From Marinomonas sp. UCMA 3892 (GTDB lineage Bacteria > Pseudomonadota > Gammaproteobacteria > Pseudomonadales > Marinomonadaceae), in the NCBI RefSeq assembly GCF_012726345.1, contig NZ_PTXN01000002.1:482958-546957 (forward strand): a stretch of DNA of 64,000 nt, in the 5' to 3' direction. The stretch's first letter is position 1. Each line of letters opens with the position of its first letter. The notes below the pieces were generated by a model that saw only the letters and a program-made list of their open reading frames with translations, did no database searches and was not told the origin of the DNA. This document shows positions 36,222 to 44,970 of this stretch, one piece after another. Position numbers and translations under genes: made by a program.

Positions 36222-37749
36222 GGAAGCTTCCTTCTAACATAGCGATACGACGAATTAACAAAGAAGGACGATAACGATCCTCACCATATGACCGCTGCAA
36301 GTTACTCAACACCGTTTCCACATCAGCCACACCAATAGAATCTGCCCACGCCAATGGACCTTGCGGATAATTAACGCCAAAACACATGGCAGTATCGACA
36401 CCTTCTGCCGTTGCGACGCCCTGCAAAACCGCATCGGCGGCCTCGTTCGCCAACATAGCGACCGTTCGCATCACGACCAAAGCTGGCGAATCCACCACCT
36501 CACTTACTTTAATGCCAAGCAGATCAAGACACTGAACAACGTCATTAAAGGCTTCCTCAGATGTCGATGCTGAACGACTCAAGGCAATATAAGTGGCACT
36601 CTGATAATCCAAAGCCAAATCCACCAAGACAAGATCATTTAACGCTTCATCTTTGGCGCGCTCACAAGCCATTCGCCCATCGGTCAGCGCCACAAAGGTG
36701 TCACCAATTTTTAGATAACCTTTCGCTAAATCAGATACCTCAGTCACTTGCACACCAGCACGAGACAAGCGGTCGACCAAGCCTTTTAAATACCCGATAT
36801 CTTTGGAGACCTCACACTTAATAACGGCTCCGTCATCTAAAGGAGACACTTCGACACATTGCGCCTGCGGTTTATCTGCCCCCTCTTTGTAGGAGTAAAA
36901 ACCTTGACCAGATTTACGTCCCAAGAAGCCAGCATCCACCAAGTCTTTTTGAATCAAAGAGGGCTGAAAGCGAAAATCGCCATAGTAAGCATCGAATACA
37001 GAACAGGTAACCGCATAATTCACGTCATGACCAATCATGTCCGTCAGCTCGAACGCCCCCATTCGGAAGCCACCTGCCCCTTTCAACAAAGTATCCAAGG
37101 TCACACAATCCGCAACTTGCTCTTGTCGTAAACGAAAACTCTCAGCGTAAAAAGGACGTGCTACTCGATTGACAATAAACCCCGGAGTAGAAGCCGCATA
37201 AACTGGCTTTTTCCCCCAATTCAACGCAGTTTCATAAACACAGGTCGCCACATCAGAATCGGTTGCCAAACCAGACACCACTTCAACCAACTTCATAATC
37301 GGAGCGGGATTAAAGAAATGCATTCCCACCATGCGTTCGGGATGTTTCATCCCCGCCGCTAAACGGGTAATAGAGATAGAAGAAGTATTACTGGCCAAAA
37401 TACAATTCGCTGAACAAATCGTTTCCAAGGCATCAAAAATACTTTTCTTAACGTCAATATTTTCAACGATGGCTTCCACCACCAACCCAGTATCAGACAA
37501 TTCATCCAGCGAGTTGGCCACCGACAAGCGAGCTAATATTTGTTGCACCTGCTCAGCCGTAAACTTATTGCGCTCCACCAATTTCGCTAGTTGCTTTGCC
37601 ATTGAATCGATAGAGGTTTGAGCAACCCCTTCGCGGTTGTCATAAAGCTTCACTTGATGACCCGCTTGAGCAGCCACCTGTGCGATTCCAGCGCCCATTG
37701 CGCCAGCACCAATCACCCCAATCACCGCACTTTGATTTAAAGCAGACAT
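36211..37749 (-). CDS. paaH: 3-hydroxyadipyl-CoA dehydrogenase
   Basis: Oxidises 3-hydroxyadipyl-CoA to 3-oxoadipyl-CoA with NAD. The 512 residues include the Rossmann motif IGVIGAGAMGAGIAQVAAQAG at the N-terminus, the SNTSSISITRLA and GMHFFNPAPIMKLVEVV motifs with the catalytic His, and two C-terminal dimerisation domains, as in E. coli PaaH (a longer form than ordinary 3-hydroxyacyl-CoA dehydrogenases). It starts 2 bases after the paaG stop. Confidence 0.95.
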   Translation of the reverse strand: MSALNQSAVIGVIGAGAMGAGIAQVAAQAGHQVKLYDNREGVAQTSIDSMAKQLAKLVERNKFTAEQVQQILARLSVANSLDELSDTGLVVEAIVENIDVKKSIFDALETICSANCILASNTSSISITRLAAGMKHPERMVGMHFFNPAPIMKLVEVVSGLATDSDVATCVYETALNWGKKPVYAASTPGFIVNRVARPFYAESFRLRQEQVADCVTLDTLLKGAGGFRMGAFELTDMIGHDVNYAVTCSVFDAYYGDFRFQPSLIQKDLVDAGFLGRKSGQGFYSYKEGADKPQAQCVEVSPLDDGAVIKCEVSKDIGYLKGLVDRLSRAGVQVTEVSDLAKGYLKIGDTFVALTDGRMACERAKDEALNDLVLVDLALDYQSATYIALSRSASTSEEAFNDVVQCLDLLGIKVSEVVDSPALVVMRTVAMLANEAADAVLQGVATAEGVDTAMCFGVNYPQGPLAWADSIGVADVETVLSNLQRSYGEDRYRPSLLIRRIAMLEGSFHVQ

Positions 37750-37751
37750 GA

Positions 37752-38543
37752 TTATTCCCCTTTAAATTCTGGAGTGCGTTTTTCCATAAAGGCTTTCACA
37801 CCTTCACGGTAATCTTGGGTTTGACCAGCCAAGCGCTGAAGATCACGCTCCATTTCAAGTTGCGCATTGAAATCATGGTCAAAGCTTTGATTAAGAGCAC
37901 GTTTTATAAAAGACAAGCCTTTCGTCGGCTGAGAGGCGAGATGACGAGCCAATAACAGCGCTTCGTCACGCAGACTTTCATCGTCCACCACCTTATAAAT
38001 CATTCCCCACTCAAGGGCTTTTTCCGCCATAAGAGGTTCACCCAACAAGGCCAATTCCTTAGCCCTCGCCATACCCACTAAACGCGGCAAAAACCAAGTT
38101 CCACCAGAATCTGGTATCAAACCAATCTTGCAGAATGCTTGAATGAATTTTGCGGATCGCGCCGCAATCACCAGATCGCAAGCCAAAGGAATGTTTGCCC
38201 CAGCGCCAGCCGCCACACCATTAACCGCACATATCACCGGCATTGGAAAAGACTGCAACTGCTTAATTAGTGGGTTGTAAAAACGTTCGATAGAAAACCC
38301 TAAATCAGGAGCTGCGGCATTGGGATCAACATTGCGATCTGATAAGTCTTGCCCAGCACAGAAACCTCGCCCCTCAGCCGTTAAAACCAGCACCCTAACC
38401 TGCTTGTCTTTTAGAGCGGATTTTAGTGCTTGCTGCACTTCAAGGTGCATGGCCTCATTAAAACTGTTCAGCGCCTTAGGACGATTTAGGCTTAATACTG
38501 CAACACCAGCATCAACGGAATATAGAATGTGTTCGAAGCTCAT
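37752..38543 (-). CDS. paaG: 1,2-epoxyphenylacetyl-CoA isomerase
   Basis: Converts ring-epoxide phenylacetyl-CoA to the oxepin form. The 263-residue crotonase has the oxyanion-hole segments GRGFCAGQDLSDR and GVAAGAGANIPLACDLVIA, and an Asp in LIPDSGGTWFLPRLVG, which is the isomerase-type acid residue rather than the second Glu of hydratases. It lies between paaF and paaH in a tight operon. Confidence 0.94.
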   Translation of the reverse strand: MSFEHILYSVDAGVAVLSLNRPKALNSFNEAMHLEVQQALKSALKDKQVRVLVLTAEGRGFCAGQDLSDRNVDPNAAAPDLGFSIERFYNPLIKQLQSFPMPVICAVNGVAAGAGANIPLACDLVIAARSAKFIQAFCKIGLIPDSGGTWFLPRLVGMARAKELALLGEPLMAEKALEWGMIYKVVDDESLRDEALLLARHLASQPTKGLSFIKRALNQSFDHDFNAQLEMERDLQRLAGQTQDYREGVKAFMEKRTPEFKGE

Positions 38544-38586
38544 TTGCGATTGCCTCTGTAAGGATGGATAAACAACGGGTTAAAAG

Positions 38587-39372
38587 TTACCGACCAGAAA
38601 ATTTTGGTTGACGTTTTTCTTTAAACGCCAAAATCCCTTCTTTTCTATCTTCAGTTCCAGCCAGCACAGTAAAAGCATGGCGTTCAAAACGCAGGCCTGT
38701 TGCTAAGTCAGTATCCATGCCTTTTAGAATGGATTCTTTTGCTAAACGCACAGCCAGACTGCCTTTGCTCGCAATGACTTTCGCCAAAGCCAAAGCTCTA
38801 GTAACTGTCAGTTCAGGTTGGGTTATTTCACTGATGAGACCAGCATCTTTTGCCTGCTGGGCATTGATAGGTTGACCGGTAAGCACCATTTGCATGGTGA
38901 GAGATTTACCAACAGCACGTAATAAACGCTGGGTGCCACCAGCGCCAGGCATGATGCCTAGATTAATTTCGGGTTGACCAAATTGGGCATCGCGACCCGC
39001 AATAAGAATATCTGCATGCATGGCTAACTCGCAGCCGCCACCCAAACAATATCCATTAATGGCCGCAATAACAGGCTTAGTAAAACGTGTTATGCGTTGC
39101 CAATACTGCTGACGAGGATCATTCAACATACCAACAAGATCGCGCTCTGCCATCTCATTAATATCCGCTCCAGCGGCAAAAGCCTTCGAACTGCCAGTCA
39201 GCACCAAGACTCGAATATCACTCGATGCTTCAACGCCATCCATGACATCACATAATTCCGCCAATAACTCTGTGGTTAGAGCATTCAGTGCTTCGGGACG
39301 GTTCAACTGCACCAACTGAACCCCATCTTCGACCTGATGCACTACCAATGATTGGTAATTTTTAATTGTCAT
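38587..39372 (-). CDS. paaF: 2,3-dehydroadipyl-CoA hydratase
   Basis: Hydrates 2,3-dehydroadipyl-CoA in lower phenylacetate degradation. The 261-residue crotonase shows SKAFAAGADINEMAERD, GYCLGGGCELAMHADILIA and GQPEINLGIMPGAGGTQRLLRAVGKSL, close to PaaF. The frame is open upstream to 39480, but the crotonase fold begins at MTIKNYQSL (39372); its ribosome site is weak. It is the first gene of the paaFGHIJK block, with a predicted PaaX operator about 100 bases upstream. Confidence 0.93.
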   Translation of the reverse strand: MTIKNYQSLVVHQVEDGVQLVQLNRPEALNALTTELLAELCDVMDGVEASSDIRVLVLTGSSKAFAAGADINEMAERDLVGMLNDPRQQYWQRITRFTKPVIAAINGYCLGGGCELAMHADILIAGRDAQFGQPEINLGIMPGAGGTQRLLRAVGKSLTMQMVLTGQPINAQQAKDAGLISEITQPELTVTRALALAKVIASKGSLAVRLAKESILKGMDTDLATGLRFERHAFTVLAGTEDRKEGILAFKEKRQPKFSGR

Positions 39373-39473
39373 TTGATTCAAACACTCGATCTTATTGTTA
39401 TTAGTTCGTTCCACTAAACACGCCACAGCAAGCTTAGTAGCACTTCTTTTAATATAAAGATGAATCATAATTA

Positions 39474-39510
39474 GATACAAAACAAGGTAGAATTTATTTT
39501 TTTTTGTATC
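39474..39510. promoter_or_regulatory. Predicted PaaX operator between paaF and paaY
   Basis: A perfect 9-base inverted repeat GATACAAAA (39474-39482) / TTTTGTATC (39502-39510) in the 357-base AT-rich region between divergent paaF and paaY. Core and spacing match the repeat before paaA within one base. One site here could control both directions. The rest of 39373-39729 shows no gene; it is A/T-rich with several poly-A and poly-T runs. Confidence 0.72.
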
Positions 39511-39729
39511 CTTTTAACCCACAACCCAATCGACAATCTAAAAATCGACAAAAAAATATAATAAATTCATGCAGATAGTGACATAAAAAAGATTTTCGCA
39601 TTCGATAAAACAAAAATAAATCTTGATAATTTTCGATTTTCACGTAAAAAAACGAAAGAATTTAAAACATATCGACACAAAATAATCTAAAATTGAAGAA
39701 ATAAAGAACCAAATAAAAAAGGAAAAAAC

Positions 39730-40317
39730 ATGCCTTACTACAAAATTGATGGTGTCACCCCTGTGGTACATCCAAGCGCATACGTACACCCAACCGCGAC
39801 GCTGATTGGCGACGTCATCATTGGAGAAGGCTGTTATGTTGGTCCAGGAGCCTGTTTAAGAGGGGATTTTGGGCGCATTACTATGGAAGAAGAGTCAAAC
39901 ATCCAAGACAACTGTGTTGTCCATGGCTTTTCCGACAGCCATACCATCATTCGCAAACATGGACACATTGGTCATGGTGCTGTTTTACATGGCTGTGTTG
40001 TTGGAGAAGATGCTCTGATTGGTATGAACAGCGTTGTCATGGATTACGCTGAAATCGGCGAAGGTTCAATCATTGCTGCATCCTCATTTATAAAGAATCG
40101 CTTTACTTGTCCACCTAGATCTCTGGTGATGGGCTCGCCAGGAAAAATCGTTCGATCCGTCACAGATGACGAATTAAAATGGAAGCAAACAGGCACACGA
40201 GAATACATAGAACTCTCGAAAAGATGCCTCACCTCCATGGTTGAATGCATTCCACTCAATGTCATAGAAGAAGATAGACCAACACTGCAAAGTCGGTCAC
40301 ATCAGCCAAAAGGCTAG
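39730..40317 (+). CDS. paaY: PaaY, hexapeptide-repeat thioesterase of phenylacetate degradation
   Basis: A 195-residue left-handed beta-helix protein of the gamma-carbonic-anhydrase-like family (repeats such as VHPTATLIGDVIIGEGCYVG and GAVLHGCVVGEDALIGMNS; metal-site histidines in VVHGFSDSH and HIGHGAVLHG). PaaY hydrolyses inhibitory CoA thioesters and assists the pathway. An AAAAAAGGA ribosome site precedes the ATG. It is divergent from paaF and co-directional with paaX, 115 bases ahead of it. Confidence 0.93.
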   Translation: MPYYKIDGVTPVVHPSAYVHPTATLIGDVIIGEGCYVGPGACLRGDFGRITMEEESNIQDNCVVHGFSDSHTIIRKHGHIGHGAVLHGCVVGEDALIGMNSVVMDYAEIGEGSIIAASSFIKNRFTCPPRSLVMGSPGKIVRSVTDDELKWKQTGTREYIELSKRCLTSMVECIPLNVIEEDRPTLQSRSHQPKG

Positions 40318-40432
40318 TACATTCCATGTTGCAATGCACTTAGTCTACCCTTTTAAGACTATTCCACTTTACTAAGCCGGACAGGTTTAAGAGAATGACC
40401 TCTGGCTTAACTCACTGGATCACCAGTCACCA

Positions 40433-41356
40433 ATGAACAGAATTAATACTTTAGATACGTTAATCACTCGTTTTCAACAGCAAAAACCCATTAGAGCATC
40501 GTCTCTCGTCATCACTTTATACGGTGATACGATTGAACCTCATGGCGGCACCGTTTGGCTAGGCAGTTTAATCAAGCTGCTTGAACCAATGGGCATCAAC
40601 GAGCGATTAATGAGAACCACCATTTTTCGTTTGACTCAAGATGGCTGGCTAACCAGTGACAAGGTGGGAAGAAAAAGTTACTACAGCTTAACTGGTTCCG
40701 GTCGACGTAAGTTTGAACAAGCTTTCCGACGCGTGTACAGCGCCAACCAAACCGTATGGGATGGTTCTTGGTGTTTAATCATGACACAACAATTGTCTGC
40801 CGAGGAAAGAAAGCAGCTACTAGACGATCTTAACTGGCAAGGTTTTGGCGTACTAACTGGTCAGCTTATTGGTAGTCCAAACACCAATCTAAGTGACGTA
40901 AATACCGTCTTAGCCTCATCTGGTTTACAAAGCAAAGTCATTGTATTTAAAACACATCAACAAGAAGAGTTAGCAGGAAGACAAATTCGAATGCTAGTAA
41001 GAGAGTGCTGGGAACTCGATAAACTTGGCGCTCACTACCAAGAATTCATTAACCTGTTTCGCCCTGTATGGCAAGAACTGGATGAAAAAGACAATCTCGA
41101 CCCTGAATCCTGCTTCCTGACTCGTACTCTGTTAATCCATGAATACAGAAAGCTCTTGCTACGAGACCCACAACTACCTGAAGAGCTCCTCCCGGGAGAC
41201 TGGGAAGGCAGAGCCGCAAGACAGCTATGTCGAAATATTTACCGCAAAGTCACCCCAACTGCAGAGCAATGGCTAGGGAAAAACCTAGAATCTGCCGATG
41301 GGCCACTTCCAGAAGCTTCACAAGCTTTTTATAAAAGATTTGGCGGATTGAACTAG
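40433..41356 (+). CDS. paaX: PaaX, phenylacetyl-CoA-responsive repressor
   Basis: The 307-residue regulator has an N-terminal winged helix (IRASSLVITLYGDTIEPHGG, then GSLIKLLEPMGINERLMRTTIFRLTQDGWLTSDKVGRKSYYSLT). The central and C-terminal PaaX domains include WDGSWCLIMTQQLSAEERKQL, GFGVLTGQLIGSPNT and LTRTLLIHEYRKLLLRDPQLPEELLPGDWEG. In E. coli it represses paa promoters until phenylacetyl-CoA binds. Here it is predicted to bind the two GATACA/TGTATC repeats. Gene order paaY-paaX is inverted relative to E. coli paaX-paaY. Confidence 0.95.
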   Translation: MNRINTLDTLITRFQQQKPIRASSLVITLYGDTIEPHGGTVWLGSLIKLLEPMGINERLMRTTIFRLTQDGWLTSDKVGRKSYYSLTGSGRRKFEQAFRRVYSANQTVWDGSWCLIMTQQLSAEERKQLLDDLNWQGFGVLTGQLIGSPNTNLSDVNTVLASSGLQSKVIVFKTHQQEELAGRQIRMLVRECWELDKLGAHYQEFINLFRPVWQELDEKDNLDPESCFLTRTLLIHEYRKLLLRDPQLPEELLPGDWEGRAARQLCRNIYRKVTPTAEQWLGKNLESADGPLPEASQAFYKRFGGLN

Positions 41357-41396
41357 CCCATACTAGCTAACGCGCGACGCTTTTGATCTAGGCAAC

Positions 41397-41452
41397 AAGC
41401 TTTATAAATCATATGTAGTTTCTTCAAGAAGTCTCTATGAGTTATAAAGCTT
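41397..41452. repeat. Inverted repeat between convergent paaX and lacI-type genes
   Basis: A perfect 11-base inverted repeat AAGCTTTATAA / TTATAAAGCTT with a 34-base loop that itself contains CTTC/GAAG. There is no T-run, so it is a possible bidirectional transcription barrier rather than a classic terminator. Confidence 0.45.
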
Positions 41453-41488
41453 ATTTCACTACACAATGAACTAAATCCATATAGAAGA

Positions 41489-42511
41489 TCAAGCAGACTC
41501 TCTAATAATCAATCGACCGTCCAGCTTGATATGATTCTCTATTTCATCTGAAATGACACCTATTAAGCTCATAATCATATCAATAGCACATTTGCCTATG
41601 TTTTCTACATCCTGTTCAACCGTCGTTAATGGTGGACAAGTAAATTTACTCAAAGGCTGATTATCATGACCTGATATTGAAATACTCAAGGCATTTTGAT
41701 CCTTAAATGTTATCAAACCTTCTGAAAACATTGCTGAAATAACCCCAAATGCCACCCGATCATTGGCACATATAATGGCATCACCATCCAATTGATTAGA
41801 TCTAATCATGCGTAAAGCTTCTTCTCGCGCCCACTCTTCAAAATCCCAACGCAAACTTTGCCCAACAGGAAGGATGATAGGCGACTCATCACTGGCTTTC
41901 ATCGTGTCGAGGTACACGTCCAAACGTTCCTGAGCATTGCTATTTACATTCGGCATAGGGAAAAAAGCGGGACGTCGCCCCGCCCCAAGCATGTAATCTG
42001 TAATAAGACCAATTGTTTGCCTATTGTTATTTCTGACGCTGTAATTGGCCCCTTCAAAAACAGCATCAATAAACACCAAAGGCAACTCCATCTGGATTCT
42101 ATGAAGCTTTTTTTCAACTTGTCGAATCCCGGATGGCGCATAGCAAATCCCAGCCACTTTCACCGAAAGAAAGTTTTCAATAGCCTTAGATTCAAGAGCA
42201 GGATCACCATAAGAACACTCAATCATCACTGAGTAGCCATAAGCCAACGCGTTCATGGCAACCGAGCGTACAATAGAGGCATAAAAAGGATCCCCTAAAG
42301 AAGGAATTAACACCCCTATTATCTTCGAATCTTTACGCATTAAGCGCGACGCCAAAAGATTTGGACGGTAATCCACTTCTTTTAGCATTGCCTCAATTTT
42401 CATTCTTGATCGAGGACTAACGGCGTCTTTTTTTTCAAAATATTTAGAGGCCGTAGGACGAGATACTCCAGCTAGCGCAGCAAACTCTTCCATTGTATTA
42501 ACTTTTTTCAA
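41489..42511 (-). CDS. LacI-family transcriptional regulator of the sugar operon
   Basis: A 340-residue repressor with the LacI helix-turn-helix and hinge (TMEEFAALAGVSRPTASKYF, then MLKEVDYRPNLLASRLMRKDSKIIGVLIPS) and a periplasmic-binding-like sugar domain (IICANDRVAFGVISAMFSEG). The HTH uses TASKYFEKKDAVSPRSR in place of the usual TVSRVLN. It is the last gene of the operon after the GatZ-like gene (41-base gap). The matched 21-base-spaced TTTACTCG repeats upstream of the binding-protein gene (48449-48484) are its likely operators. Confidence 0.92.
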   Translation of the reverse strand: MKKVNTMEEFAALAGVSRPTASKYFEKKDAVSPRSRMKIEAMLKEVDYRPNLLASRLMRKDSKIIGVLIPSLGDPFYASIVRSVAMNALAYGYSVMIECSYGDPALESKAIENFLSVKVAGICYAPSGIRQVEKKLHRIQMELPLVFIDAVFEGANYSVRNNNRQTIGLITDYMLGAGRRPAFFPMPNVNSNAQERLDVYLDTMKASDESPIILPVGQSLRWDFEEWAREEALRMIRSNQLDGDAIICANDRVAFGVISAMFSEGLITFKDQNALSISISGHDNQPLSKFTCPPLTTVEQDVENIGKCAIDMIMSLIGVISDEIENHIKLDGRLIIRESA

Positions 42512-42552
42512 TCAAAAGTCCTCTCATAAAATAATACCCACAAAAACAACAA

Positions 42553-43842
42553 CTAGATTACTGAAAATTGATTACATGCCTGAGCATACATTTTTATCTC
42601 TGAACGAATTCGTTCCCGCAAAAAAACGGCAGGATCATTGATTATCTCACCTTTTCTTAATGCAACATATTGCGCAGACATATACTGGCTAATCAATGGA
42701 TACGGAGCAGGAGATGTCGTCAAGTTCTGAATTAATACCTTCAAACTTGCTTCAATATCAGCGTGATTCCAGTAGTAACGAGAACGATCACTAAAACTAA
42801 ACTTACGAGCAAACATTTTATCTTGCTCATTCCCATGATAGTAACCTTCCCAATACTTAGGATTATTTACCATGGTTTGCTCCAACACTTCTCGAATATT
42901 GGAGCGCTTTTCAGGTTCAATCCATTCATCTTCAATATAACTTAAGGCAAATACCGCTTCACGAAATGCGAATGTTAATCCCGGACCCACTTTTAGAATC
43001 GCAAAATGATCTTTTACTAGATGGCTCAAACAAGATTGCGATTGATAATCCGTTGAATGAGCTTCAAAAACCATTCCGGAAAACTGATGAATAACAGACT
43101 TTAATTCTTTTGCTTTTACTGGGTCATATTCAATTACACTTGAGTGATCAAATTCCACCCCTGGCTGCACTACAACACCAATCACTCGATCAAAAGCATC
43201 GTCAATACCAAGATTAGAGAAAAGCACGCGGTGAGTATGAATGGTATCGGCCAAATCTATAGTGGAGGTCACCTGAAGCTCTTCTAAATCCTCTTGGGCA
43301 CCGCCAGGAACAGGAACCTCGGTACCTATTACGTAATAAGGTTTCTGTTGCGCTAAAGAGACACGTTCAGCAGCCTGACACATAATAGCGGCACGCTTAG
43401 CAATCGTTTCCGACGACAACGGTACCTCATCATCAGCACAAGACATACTTGCATCTAAATGAATTTTAGTAAAACCCGCTTTAACATACGCCTCTACAAG
43501 CACTATTGCCTTTTCCATAGCATCAGCAGATGAAAGATGCTTCCAGGGATTTGGGCCCAAATGATCTCCACCAAGAATAAGCTGATTAGTATCATAATCA
43601 ACGGACTTAGCAACCTCTGCAATATAAGCTTGAAAGTCAGCAGGCGTCATATTGGTATAACCACCATCTTGATTTACCTGATTACAAGTCGCCTCAATCA
43701 ATAGTGGAGAATTATTTTCTTTCGCCTCTAACATAGCGGCTTCTAAAACAAAACGATTTGCTGAGCATACAGAGTAAATACCTATCTGCTCACCTGAGCG
43801 ATTACGTTCGACGATATTTTTTAGGATTTCTGTTGAAGACAT
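42553..43842 (-). CDS. GatZ/KbaZ-family protein, probable D-tagatose 6-phosphate 4-epimerase
   Basis: A 429-residue TIM-barrel protein of the family called 'tagatose-bisphosphate aldolase non-catalytic subunit' (IGIYSVCSANRFVLEAAMLEA, LLIEATCNQVNQDGGYTNMTP, LILGGDHLGPNPWK, FTKIHLDASMSCADD, LKVGPGLTFAFREAVFAL). No catalytic GatY/KbaY aldolase is encoded nearby. Work on Agrobacterium galactitol and D-altritol catabolism, as I recall it, showed that a member of this family is a stand-alone D-tagatose 6-phosphate 4-epimerase giving fructose 6-phosphate. Adjacent PfkB kinase and ABC importer genes fit that role. The start codon follows the kinase stop with no gap. Confidence 0.82.
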   Translation of the reverse strand: MSSTEILKNIVERNRSGEQIGIYSVCSANRFVLEAAMLEAKENNSPLLIEATCNQVNQDGGYTNMTPADFQAYIAEVAKSVDYDTNQLILGGDHLGPNPWKHLSSADAMEKAIVLVEAYVKAGFTKIHLDASMSCADDEVPLSSETIAKRAAIMCQAAERVSLAQQKPYYVIGTEVPVPGGAQEDLEELQVTSTIDLADTIHTHRVLFSNLGIDDAFDRVIGVVVQPGVEFDHSSVIEYDPVKAKELKSVIHQFSGMVFEAHSTDYQSQSCLSHLVKDHFAILKVGPGLTFAFREAVFALSYIEDEWIEPEKRSNIREVLEQTMVNNPKYWEGYYHGNEQDKMFARKFSFSDRSRYYWNHADIEASLKVLIQNLTTSPAPYPLISQYMSAQYVALRKGEIINDPAVFLRERIRSEIKMYAQACNQFSVI

Positions 43843-44799
43843 TTATATTTCCTCTAAAGATTCAGTGTAGGTATCGATAAACTTATTAAGCTCTTCTTCT
43901 GTAGATGCTCCCTCCATTGGCCCCCAATGAGATACAGCCATGGCTCCACTTGCATTAGCAAGCCCAAGAGATTTTTTTGGTGAATAACCTAATTCACGAC
44001 ATGCAATATAAGTAGCTCCGAAAGTATCTCCAGCCCCAGTCGCATCAACTTCTTCAACAGAAAAAGATGGCATAAAGAAATAGTCATTATGACTATAAAA
44101 TGCACAGCCATCAGATCCCTGTTTTAATACGATTTCACTAACCCCCAATTCAAGTGCCGATTCGACCGCATCCTCTAAAGTTTGTTTATTAGTTAGAGCA
44201 AATAGCTCTTCACCACTAGGCAAAAATATATCTGTTTTGGATAAAACTTCTTTGAAAAATGCAAACAAGGCCGAATCACTCAATAACTCTTTACGTACAT
44301 TAGGATCAAAAGATATTTTCCCACCATTATTTTTTACGATTTCAATCGCTGCTCGCATCATATGTATTACATCATGCGAAAAAATAGACGACCCCATAAC
44401 ATGTAAAACAGCACAAGTAGAAAGACGCTCTTTCGCAATATTAGTTAACTCAAAATCAGCAGCGGCACTATGACGAATATTAAAAATAAAATCGCGGCTA
44501 CCATTACTTTGATACCTAACAAATGCTGTTCCTGTTGGAAGCTCACTATTAACTCCAATTAGACTGGTATTAACACCATTATCTATAAGTCGCTTTAAAC
44601 AAACTTTACCAAAATCATCATCTCCAACACTGCCTATTATCGAAGCTGGAACTTTCATTTTAGCCACTTGATTGATAAAAATAGCAGGTGCACCACTAGG
44701 ATAAGGTCCAAGAAACTCACCAGCTTCAATGAATAACTGATTCGTTTTTTTAGCCATTATTTCAACAAGAATTTCACCAAGAGTGATTACTTCTTTCAT
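43843..44799 (-). CDS. PfkB-family sugar kinase, probable tagatose (ketohexose) kinase
   Basis: A 318-residue ribokinase/PfkB-fold kinase. It starts ITLGEILVEIMAK, has SGAPAIFINQVAKM in the substrate lid region, GSVGDDDFGKVCLKRL, and the C-terminal signature VDATGAGDTFGATYIACRE with the catalytic Asp. It probably phosphorylates the imported sugar at C6. ATG at 44799 gives the conserved start; the frame extends to 44832. It abuts the GatZ-like gene with no gap. The exact sugar is inferred from the neighbours; fructose or a deoxy-ketoacid cannot be excluded. Confidence 0.85.
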   Translation of the reverse strand: MKEVITLGEILVEIMAKKTNQLFIEAGEFLGPYPSGAPAIFINQVAKMKVPASIIGSVGDDDFGKVCLKRLIDNGVNTSLIGVNSELPTGTAFVRYQSNGSRDFIFNIRHSAAADFELTNIAKERLSTCAVLHVMGSSIFSHDVIHMMRAAIEIVKNNGGKISFDPNVRKELLSDSALFAFFKEVLSKTDIFLPSGEELFALTNKQTLEDAVESALELGVSEIVLKQGSDGCAFYSHNDYFFMPSFSVEEVDATGAGDTFGATYIACRELGYSPKKSLGLANASGAMAVSHWGPMEGASTEEELNKFIDTYTESLEEI

Positions 44800-44875
44800 T
44801 ACTTTACCCATACAGGGATACATTTCCGCCAATATAAAACGGCAATGTAAATCCTTTAAATAATAAAATTATCAA

Positions 44876-44943
44876 TGGTGGTTAAACTTTTAGCTTTTTC
44901 TACTAGGTCTGCAGAGAAGCCTGACCATAAAAAACAACCACCA
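44876..44943 (-). repeat. Structured gap between permease and kinase genes
   Basis: An 8-base inverted repeat TGGTGGTT / AACCACCA encloses a second potential stem (GGTC / GACC on either side of TCTGCAGA-like sequence) in the 138-base gap. It could tune expression of the kinase and epimerase genes relative to the transporter genes. No T-run is visible. Confidence 0.4.
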
Positions 44944-44970
44944 CCTATAAAACTTAACTAAACAGTAATA

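Noticed and set aside
41397..41452. Inverted repeat considered as an insertion-sequence end
   Set aside because: No transposase, no target duplication and only one copy; more likely an intergenic hairpin.
42553..43842. Non-catalytic subunit of tagatose-bisphosphate aldolase
   Set aside because: No catalytic GatY/KbaY partner gene is near; the stand-alone epimerase reading fits the neighbours better.
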